Below are positions 58,142 to 64,000 of a stretch of DNA of 64,000 bases, one piece after another. The DNA is taken from positions 66,798 to 130,797 of the forward strand of contig CAJXJZ010000001.1 of assembly GCA_913055745.1 (NCBI GenBank), written 5' to 3'. Below the pieces are notes generated by a model. That model was not told where the DNA came from. It ran no database searches and was given only the letters and a program-made list of their open reading frames with translations. The translations under genes and the position numbers were made by a program. The DNA comes from an uncultured bacterium (lineage in GTDB: Bacteria > Hydrothermota > Hydrothermia > UBA1063 > CAJXJZ01). How positions within the stretch are numbered: position 1 is the first letter of the stretch; every line of letters begins with the position of its first letter.

Positions 58142-58381
58142 ATGCAGGCTAATAAAACCCTTGATACAAGGGGACTGGCATGCCCAATGCCAATAATAAA
58201 AACCAAAAAAACCATAGATGAACTAAACGAGGGGGAGATACTCCTCGTAATAGCAGATGACCCAGGGGCAAAGGAGGATTTTCCTGCATGGTGTGAGCAG
58301 ACAGGGAATGAACTTTTAAAAATGGAAGAGAAAGACGAAGACATTTATATCTACATAAAGAAGGGGGGCAAAAATGAGTGA
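58142..58381 (+). CDS. tusA: TusA family sulfurtransferase
   Basis: LDTRGLACPMPIIKTKKTIDEL (CPxP motif); ADDPGAKEDFPAWCEQTGNELL. Confidence 0.95.
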   Translation: MQANKTLDTRGLACPMPIIKTKKTIDELNEGEILLVIADDPGAKEDFPAWCEQTGNELLKMEEKDEDIYIYIKKGGKNE

Positions 58382-58742
58382 GAAGAAAAAACTCTTTATA
58401 ATGGTTACGCATGGGCCTGAAAACCCAGAACTTGCAGTAATCCCATTTGTCATGGGCAATGCCGCACTTTCATCAGGCATAGATGTTGTCATGGGCTTTC
58501 AGGGCAATGGTGTAATGCTCATAAGAAAGGGGTGCCCAGAGCATGTGTTTGCTGCCAATTTTCCACCTCTTACTGAACTCATTGAGGCCTTTTTAGAACT
58601 TGGGGGAAAGATGTATGTATGCGGACCGTGTGTTAAGTCAAGAAAGATAGATAATAAAGACTTTATTGAAGGTGCCAAGGTCGTAAATGCTCCAACATTC
58701 ATAAATGAGATAATGACATCAGACAAATCATTGGTATATTAA
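58374..58742 (+). CDS. DsrE family protein
   Basis: LFIMVTHGPENPELAVIPFVMGNAALSSGIDVVMGFQGNGVMLI; KMYVCGPCVKSRKI. Confidence 0.87.
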   Translation: MSEKKKLFIMVTHGPENPELAVIPFVMGNAALSSGIDVVMGFQGNGVMLIRKGCPEHVFAANFPPLTELIEAFLELGGKMYVCGPCVKSRKIDNKDFIEGAKVVNAPTFINEIMTSDKSLVY

Positions 58743-58743
58743 A

Positions 58744-59154
58744 ATGGAAAAGTCAAAGAAAAAGATTGCAATAGTGGTCTCTGAAAACAGCCTTGATAAG
58801 GCTATGATGCCCATGATACTCGCTACAAGTGGGATAGCACTGGATGCAGAAGTGCATGTCTTCTTTACCTTCTGGGGGCTTGAACTTTTAAAGAAAAATT
58901 ATAAGCCAAAACTTAAAGGCATAATGAAGCCCTTTACAGGTATGATGGTGAAAAAGATGAAGGAGCAGAACATATCAAGTTTTGAGGAACTAAGGAGCCA
59001 ATGTATTGAACTTGGTGCAAAGTTCTATGCCTGTTCAACTTCAATGGCAATGATGGGGATAAAAGAGGATGATCTTATTGATGGGGTTCAAATATCAGGC
59101 GCAACAAAGTTCTTAAAGATAGCACTTAATGCTGATACTACCCTATTCATTTAG
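58744..59154 (+). CDS. DsrE2-like (DsrE/DsrF/DsrH-like) protein
   Basis: KIAIVVSENSLDKAMMPMILATSGIALDAEVHVFFTFWGLELLKK; KFYACSTSMAMMGI. Confidence 0.87.
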   Translation: MEKSKKKIAIVVSENSLDKAMMPMILATSGIALDAEVHVFFTFWGLELLKKNYKPKLKGIMKPFTGMMVKKMKEQNISSFEELRSQCIELGAKFYACSTSMAMMGIKEDDLIDGVQISGATKFLKIALNADTTLFI

Positions 59155-59164
59155 GAGGTAAGGA

Positions 59165-59515
59165 ATGAAACTAAAATTCATGGTAAGAACAGGCCCATAC
59201 TCATATCAGAATATAGATACAGTTTATAATCTGGCAAAAAGGGCGGTTAAAAAGGGGCATGAGGTTTTTATTTTCCTTTATGAAGATGGCACCTTAAATG
59301 CCCAAGCAAATATAAGGTCATTAGAAGAAAGAAATATAGCAGAGAGAATGAAGGAACTGGTCAATTTGGGTGTTAAAATAGGTCTTTGCGGTACATGTGC
59401 AAAATTCAGAGGTCAGAGCAAAAAAGAGATTGTGGAAGGTATAAAATTCGGTGGTCTTGCTCTTTTAGTGAGAGAAATGCCAGATTGTGATAGGTTCGTG
59501 GTGTTTGGATATTAG
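59165..59515 (+). CDS. DsrE/TusD-like protein
   Basis: MKLKFMVRTGPYSYQNIDTVYNLAKRAVKKGHEVFIFLYEDG; KIGLCGTCAKFRG. Confidence 0.85.
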   Translation: MKLKFMVRTGPYSYQNIDTVYNLAKRAVKKGHEVFIFLYEDGTLNAQANIRSLEERNIAERMKELVNLGVKIGLCGTCAKFRGQSKKEIVEGIKFGGLALLVREMPDCDRFVVFGY

Positions 59516-59524
59516 GAGGTGAAA

Positions 59525-59890
59525 ATGAAGAGGGTGATGGTTTTGATAAATGCAGCACCCTATGGGACAGCAACGCCAGCAGAGGCATACAGGACCGTAC
59601 AAGGCCTTGCTGGTATGGGTATAGAAACAAGTTGTGTACTAATTGGCGATGGCGTTTTCATTCTTAAAAAGGGGCAAGAACCGCGAGAGATTGATATGCA
59701 GAAATTGTCTGATGCATATAAGGCATTATCAGAGTTTGATGTGAAAATATATGTGTGTTCAGATTCACTTAAAGAGAGAGGGTTGACTTTGGAGGATTTG
59801 GAAGGTCCCTTTGAATTGGTAGGATGTGAAGAAATGAATGCACTTTTAGACAAACATGACTGTGTTCTTACTTTTACATCAGGAGGATAA
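59525..59890 (+). CDS. DsrF/TusC-like protein
   Basis: VMVLINAAPYGTATPAEAYRTVQGLAGMGIETSCVLIGDGVFILKKGQ; KIYVCSDSLKERGL; SD AGGAGG at 59514-59519. Confidence 0.82.
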   Translation: MKRVMVLINAAPYGTATPAEAYRTVQGLAGMGIETSCVLIGDGVFILKKGQEPREIDMQKLSDAYKALSEFDVKIYVCSDSLKERGLTLEDLEGPFELVGCEEMNALLDKHDCVLTFTSGG

Positions 59891-59892
59891 AA

Positions 59893-60189
59893 ATGGCAAA
59901 CCTTTTCATAATAAGTACATCTCCTTTTAAAAGAAGAGAACATAACATGCATCTCTATCTTGCTAAGGAAAATGACGCTGTAATCTTCATTCAAAACGGT
60001 GTGTATATTGCACAAGGTATGCCACCTGACTTAAAATCTATAATTGAGGAGAAGAAAAAGCAAAAAGTTAAGTTCTATGCATTAAAAGAAGATATGAAAG
60101 CGAGGGGAATTAAAGGTTTTTTTGGAGATATAGTAGACTATGATGGTTTTCTTGAACTTATTGAAACCTATGATAAGGTAATACATTAA
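59893..60189 (+). CDS. DsrH/TusB-like protein lacking the loop cysteine
   Basis: LFIISTSPFKRREHNMHLYLAKENDAVIFIQNGVYIAQG; KFYALKEDMKARGI aligns with the DsrE active-site loop but has Leu in place of Cys; no Cys in the protein. Confidence 0.8.
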   Translation: MANLFIISTSPFKRREHNMHLYLAKENDAVIFIQNGVYIAQGMPPDLKSIIEEKKKQKVKFYALKEDMKARGIKGFFGDIVDYDGFLELIETYDKVIH

Positions 60190-60202
60190 AAGGAGGAGAA
60201 AC

Positions 60203-60628
60203 ATGGAGGTAAAAGGCTATAATATGCCTGATGAACTATACTACCATAAGGAGCATATGTGGGTAAAGGTAGAAGGAGACAAAGCAAAGGTTGGCATTAC
60301 AGACTTTGCACAAAAACTGGCAGGAGAGATCTCCTTTATAGAACTTCCTGAAGAGGGAGATGAAGTGGAGAAGGACAGTGTTGTAGGTTCCTATGAAACA
60401 GGAAAATGGCTTGGTAAGGTTTATGCGCCCATCTCTGGAGAGGTAATAAGCGTTAATGAGGAAGTTGATGATGACCCTGCTATTATAAATGAAGATCCTT
60501 ATGGAAAGGGATGGCTTTTTGAGGTTAAAATAAGCGACATGTCAGAACTTGATACCCTTATGAAGGGGGAGGAAGCAAAGAACTGGCTTTTAGAGGAGAT
60601 AAACAAGCACGAAGAAGAGCAAAAATAA
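60203..60628 (+). CDS. GcvH-fold lipoyl-carrier protein, LbpA-like
   Basis: YYHKEHMWVKVEGDKAKVGITDFAQKLAGEISFIELPEEGDEVEKDSVVGSYETGKWLGKVYAPISGEVISVNEEVDDDPAIINEDPYGKGWLFEVK; Lys of ETGK aligns with the lipoyl Lys of ESVK in GcvH. Confidence 0.9.
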   Translation: MEVKGYNMPDELYYHKEHMWVKVEGDKAKVGITDFAQKLAGEISFIELPEEGDEVEKDSVVGSYETGKWLGKVYAPISGEVISVNEEVDDDPAIINEDPYGKGWLFEVKISDMSELDTLMKGEEAKNWLLEEINKHEEEQK

Positions 60629-60629
60629 G

Positions 60630-61139
60630 ATGGATGTTTTTGAATGTATCAAAACAAGAAGGAGCATACGGGCATATAAGAGCAAACCCATTGAAGAGGA
60701 AAAACTCATGAAGATAATGGAAGCCGCCCGTCTTGCTCCTTCAGCACATAATCATCAACCATGGAAGTTTATCTTAGTAAGGGACGATAAGAAGAAAAAA
60801 GCCCTTTCACTTGCGTGCTGTGGTCAAAAATTTGTAAAAGATGCAGATACCATTGTTGTGGGGCTTGGGCTTAAAAAACACAGATTCAGAAATGGCATAA
60901 ATAGTAATGCAATAGATGTGACAATCGCACTTGAGCATATAGTACTTGAGGCGTGGGAACTTGGCATTGGTTCATGCTGGATTTTGGCGTTCTTCCCGGA
61001 TAAGGTAAGGAAAATTTTGAAAATTCCAAACGATATAGATATTGTCGGTATTTTAACATTGGGATACCCAGAGGAAATGCCAGATCAACGTCCTAGGAAG
61101 GATATTAAGGAGATTTTATGTAAAGAAGAGTTCTGCTAA
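60630..61139 (+). CDS. Nitroreductase family protein
   Basis: MDVFECIKTRRSIRAYKSKPIEEEKLMKIMEAARLAPSAHNHQPWKFILV; ALEHIVLEAWELGIGSCWI. Confidence 0.92.
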   Translation: MDVFECIKTRRSIRAYKSKPIEEEKLMKIMEAARLAPSAHNHQPWKFILVRDDKKKKALSLACCGQKFVKDADTIVVGLGLKKHRFRNGINSNAIDVTIALEHIVLEAWELGIGSCWILAFFPDKVRKILKIPNDIDIVGILTLGYPEEMPDQRPRKDIKEILCKEEFC

Positions 61140-61291
61140 CAGCGGCCTCTTGCCATTACGGCAATACATTTTAGCAACGAAAGTATGCTCTTTTATACCT
61201 CATTTCATTATGAAGCCCAATCTACAAATAAAGATATGTTAAATATTCTTAGGATTTACCTTTTATAAATAGGACAACACTAAAACTTTTT

Positions 61292-61316
61292 GGGCATCGT
61301 AAGAGATGCCCTCTTT
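61292..61316 (+). terminator. Candidate rho-independent terminator of the Hdr operon
   Basis: GGGCATC-gtaaga-GATGCCC followed by TCTTT. Confidence 0.6.
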
Positions 61317-61373
61317 ATCTGCAATTTTATCCAAGTATGTGCTTACACCTTTCCTCTCAAAGCACATCAAAAA

Positions 61374-61402
61374 TTGACCATACAGGCAATTTAGCATAAA
61401 AT
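61374..61402 (+). promoter_or_regulatory. Sigma70-like promoter of malic enzyme
   Basis: TTGACC (61374-61379), 17-bp spacer, TAAAAT (61397-61402). Confidence 0.65.
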
Positions 61403-61427
61403 ATCTATGTTTAAACTGGAGGTAAAA

Positions 61428-62765
61428 ATGAAAGAGGAAGAGTTGAACAAACTTCTGAAAAAGGCTGAGAAACCGCAGGAAGATGCTCTAAAACTTCATC
61501 CCTATTATGAAGGTAAAATAGAGACTGTTAGCAAGGTACCAGTGAGAGATTCAAAAGACTTTGCAATCTGGTATACCCCAGGAGTTGCAGCGCCATGCAA
61601 AGAAATACAGAAAAACAAAGATTTAGTATGGGAATACACTGCGAAAGGGAATACTATTGCAGTTGTTTCTGATGGTACAAGAATATTGGGACTTGGAGAT
61701 ATAGGTCCATGGGCAGGATTGCCTGTTATGGAAGGTAAAGCACTTATCTTTAAGCACCTTGGTGGAGTGGACGCAGTGCCAATCTGTCTAAATGAAAAGG
61801 ATCCAGATAAATTCATAGAAATTGTTAAGGCCCTTGAACCTTCTTTTGGGGGAATAAATCTTGAGGATATTGCAAAACCCAAGTGTTTTTACATACTTGA
61901 AAGGCTTAGAAAAGAAATGGATATACCAGTATGGCATGATGACCAGCAGGGAACAGCCGCTGTAACAGTAGCAGGCATGATAAATGCAGCGAAACTAACA
62001 GGAAGAGATTTTAAGAAATTAAAGATTGTAATGATAGGGACAGGTGCAGCGGGCCTTGCGACACTCAGGCTTTTAGTGCTTGCCGGGGTTGATCCTGGTA
62101 ATATAATTTTAGTTGACAGGCATGGTATAGTATATAAAGATAGAGAAGACCTCAAGGAAAAGTTTCCTTACAATTATGATCTTGTGATAAAAACCAATGC
62201 AGAACAAAGGCGCGGAGGGATTGATGAAGCCTTTGAAGGGATGGAAGCCTTCATAGGTTATTCATCAGCAGGTTCTGTTTCAAAAAAACATATCCAGAGC
62301 ATGGCTAAAGACCCCATAGTATTCGCATGTGCAAATCCTGTACCTGAGATATGGCCATGGGAGGCAAAGGAGGCAGGTGCGAAGGTAGTTGCAACAGGCC
62401 GCTCAGACTTTCCCAATCAAGTTAATAACTCCTTAGGGTTTCCTGGCATATTCAGAGGAACTCTTGATGTTAGGGCAAAGACCATAACGGACGAAATGTG
62501 TCTTGCTGCGACTTTTGAACTTGCGAAAGTTGCGGAAGACAAGGGTTTAAGGGAAGACTATATTATTCCAAGCATGGACGAGTGGGAGGTTTATCCGAGA
62601 GAGGCTGTTAAAGTTGCCATGAAGGCCATTGAACAGAAGGTAGCGAGAAGGATTTATTCAGAAGATGAACTCTATAAAATGGCAGAGGAGAAGATACGCC
62701 GCGCCCGCCAGATGACAAAGGTTCATATGGATAAATTTATAAAACCCATGCCAGAAGGCATTTAG
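61428..62765 (+). CDS. NAD(P)-dependent malic enzyme
   Basis: DFAIWYTPGVAAPCKEI; TRILGLGDIGPWAGLPVMEGKALIFKHLGGVDAVPICL; VWHDDQQGTAAVTVAGMINA. Start set after SD CTGGAGGT. Confidence 0.95.
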   Translation: MKEEELNKLLKKAEKPQEDALKLHPYYEGKIETVSKVPVRDSKDFAIWYTPGVAAPCKEIQKNKDLVWEYTAKGNTIAVVSDGTRILGLGDIGPWAGLPVMEGKALIFKHLGGVDAVPICLNEKDPDKFIEIVKALEPSFGGINLEDIAKPKCFYILERLRKEMDIPVWHDDQQGTAAVTVAGMINAAKLTGRDFKKLKIVMIGTGAAGLATLRLLVLAGVDPGNIILVDRHGIVYKDREDLKEKFPYNYDLVIKTNAEQRRGGIDEAFEGMEAFIGYSSAGSVSKKHIQSMAKDPIVFACANPVPEIWPWEAKEAGAKVVATGRSDFPNQVNNSLGFPGIFRGTLDVRAKTITDEMCLAATFELAKVAEDKGLREDYIIPSMDEWEVYPREAVKVAMKAIEQKVARRIYSEDELYKMAEEKIRRARQMTKVHMDKFIKPMPEGI

Positions 62766-62785
62766 AAAGATTACAAGAACCATTC

Positions 62786-62813
62786 AAAAAGCCCTCCATA
62801 TGGAGGGCTTTTT
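62786..62813. terminator. Bidirectional terminator between convergent genes
   Basis: Perfect palindrome AAAAAGCCCTCCAT/ATGGAGGGCTTTTT, with flanking T/A runs on both sides. Confidence 0.88.
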
Positions 62814-62819
62814 TATAAT

Positions 62820-64000
62820 TTAAATATCAGGATTGATGGATACAACCTTATTGCCACCTTCCATTTTGGCAGTTTTAACAGCCTGCTGTGCTCTTTGTAT
62901 TAGGCTTTTCAAAGTATCCTTCTTAAATGCTGAAGATGATGTAACCCCAATGCTAACAGTAATCTTTTCTCTTGGAAAAGGATAATTCTCCACTCTCTTT
63001 TTAACCTTTTGAGCAAGCACAACTGCCTGCTCAAGCGTTGTTCTTGGAAGTAAAATGGCAAATTGAGCATTCCCCACTCTTGCAATGGTATCTTGTCCTC
63101 TCAAAGTTCTTGAAAGAATAGTACCAATGGCTTTTATAACGCTGTTTGCATCTTCCTCAGTATAACTTTCCACATATTCCTGAAACCCATCAACATCAAG
63201 TACCATCATAGAGAGAGGATATCCAGCACTATGAGAGAGGTCAAGTTCTTCTTTCGCAATATTCACAAAGTATTTCATATTAAAGACATAACTAACAGGG
63301 TCAAGGAAAGCTATTCTTCTTAACATCTTTATGGTTTCTAAACGTGATATAGAAAGTCCAAGTATAGAACCAAATAAGGTTGCAGCAGCATAAACTGGGT
63401 GCTCTCTATGAAATGGTATTTTTGAAAGAAATACTATCCACCCAACCTTCACTCCTTTCTCTATTGGAATTGGTGCTACTATAACAAAGTGTTTCACTCC
63501 TGATGCGCCCATTGTTTCTTCCTGTTTGAAATCAACATGCATAATTTCGTTCATGAATATTGAAGGATCCTTAGACTCAGGGTATTTTGTAACGATAGAA
63601 AGATCACTATCAAGAACGCAAGCACCAACAAATCCATATCTCGTGCAGAATGTTTTCAAAACATTCTCTAAACTTGTTTTTTCATTACCTGGAGCTATTC
63701 CAAGCAGAGTTGAAGATAAATAGGAAAAGTTATAAAGAAAGTTCTTTTCTCTAATATTTTCGTGTGCCAAAGCCTCCATCTGCGAGAGAAAACCAGCCCA
63801 AATAAAAATAAACACTGTAATAAGGATAAATAGAACAACAGTGAAATAGAGTGGCCCCTTACTGAGAACAGGCAGTGTTATCTTTGGAACAACTATTATA
63901 TCAAATTCACCAAATTTAACAGACTTATATGAGTTTTTAGGAAAGAAAGCATTTATCCTATCTTTTATTTGAGGAAACTTACTTTCATTGGCAGATATGA
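62820..64000 (-). CDS. Membrane-associated GAF-like + degenerate GGDEF protein, N-terminus outside window
   Basis: C-terminal LDPVSYVFNMKYFVNIAKEEL...MMVLDVDGFQEYVESYTEEDANSVIKAIGTIL...RVGNAQFAILLPRTTLEQA; frame stays open to base 64000 upstream of the listed GTG start. Confidence 0.85.
   Translation of the reverse strand, partial: ISANESKFPQIKDRINAFFPKNSYKSVKFGEFDIIVVPKITLPVLSKGPLYFTVVLFILITVFIFIWAGFLSQMEALAHENIREKNFLYNFSYLSSTLLGIAPGNEKTSLENVLKTFCTRYGFVGACVLDSDLSIVTKYPESKDPSIFMNEIMHVDFKQEETMGASGVKHFVIVAPIPIEKGVKVGWIVFLSKIPFHREHPVYAAATLFGSILGLSISRLETIKMLRRIAFLDPVSYVFNMKYFVNIAKEELDLSHSAGYPLSMMVLDVDGFQEYVESYTEEDANSVIKAIGTILSRTLRGQDTIARVGNAQFAILLPRTTLEQAVVLAQKVKKRVENYPFPREKITVSIGVTSSSAFKKDTLKSLIQRAQQAVKTAKMEGGNKVVSINPDI

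Noticed and set aside
58374-60189. Dissimilatory sulfite reductase (Dsr) operon
   Set aside because: dsrEFH-like genes occur but no dsrAB, dsrC or dsrMKJOP is visible in the window, so a classical Dsr pathway cannot be claimed.
60203-60628. Annotation as glycine cleavage H protein
   Set aside because: No glycine cleavage partners are nearby, the lipoyl motif is atypical, and the gene is embedded in a sulfur-carrier/Hdr operon; LbpA-like is a better working call.
474-63723. Many listed antisense or alternative-frame ORFs of 60-160 aa (for example 474-800 -, 2566-2814 +, 4097-4582 -, 7494-7925 -, 48356-48835 -, 55755-56237 -)
   Set aside because: They lie inside strongly supported genes on another frame, lack protein-family motifs or sensible SD sites, and are best explained as shadow ORFs.
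1-64000. tRNA, rRNA, insertion sequence or prophage genes
   Set aside because: I looked for tRNA-like cloverleaf ends, rRNA conserved stretches, transposase motifs and phage structural genes and saw none I could support by eye.

Overview
AT-rich, densely packed chromosomal window from an anaerobic-looking bacterium; I cannot assign a lineage from sequence alone. Positions 1-32.4 kb are mostly housekeeping genes in tight operons: recN (truncated), rsfS, argS, rph, transaldolase, an HtrA-type protease, an MCE protein, radA, PIN-TRAM, a nicotinate phosphoribosyltransferase-like gene, bcp, a preA-like gene, recJ, a MarR/DUF401/heterodimeric ABC exporter operon, UDG, coaBC, rpoZ, recG, an M55 peptidase, dgt and moxR. 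Positions 32.5-45.8 kb are accessory: a type III-like restriction-modification operon with a gamma-glutamylcyclotransferase-fold gene between mod and res, then lemA-htpX, then a three-gene cluster of unknown function (a 6 x 16-aa repeat protein and two large tandem paralogs). Positions 46.0-61.1 kb form one co-directional operon of 16 genes: a composite HdrA-GltD-HdrA protein, Flx-like electron-input subunits (MvhD, two Fe-S subunits, an FAD/NAD subunit), a second tandem HdrA, HdrC, HdrB, an AhpD-like protein, TusA, five DsrE-superfamily proteins, a GcvH/LbpA-like lipoyl carrier and a nitroreductase. I consider this the best candidate for an undescribed system: an Flx-Hdr electron-transfer complex linked to a TusA/DsrE/lipoyl sulfur-carrier relay, with no DsrC, DsrAB or glycine cleavage genes in view. 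Malic enzyme and a truncated degenerate-GGDEF gene follow. No rRNA, tRNA, CRISPR array or intact transposon was recognised. All calls were made by reading the sequence; no searches were run.
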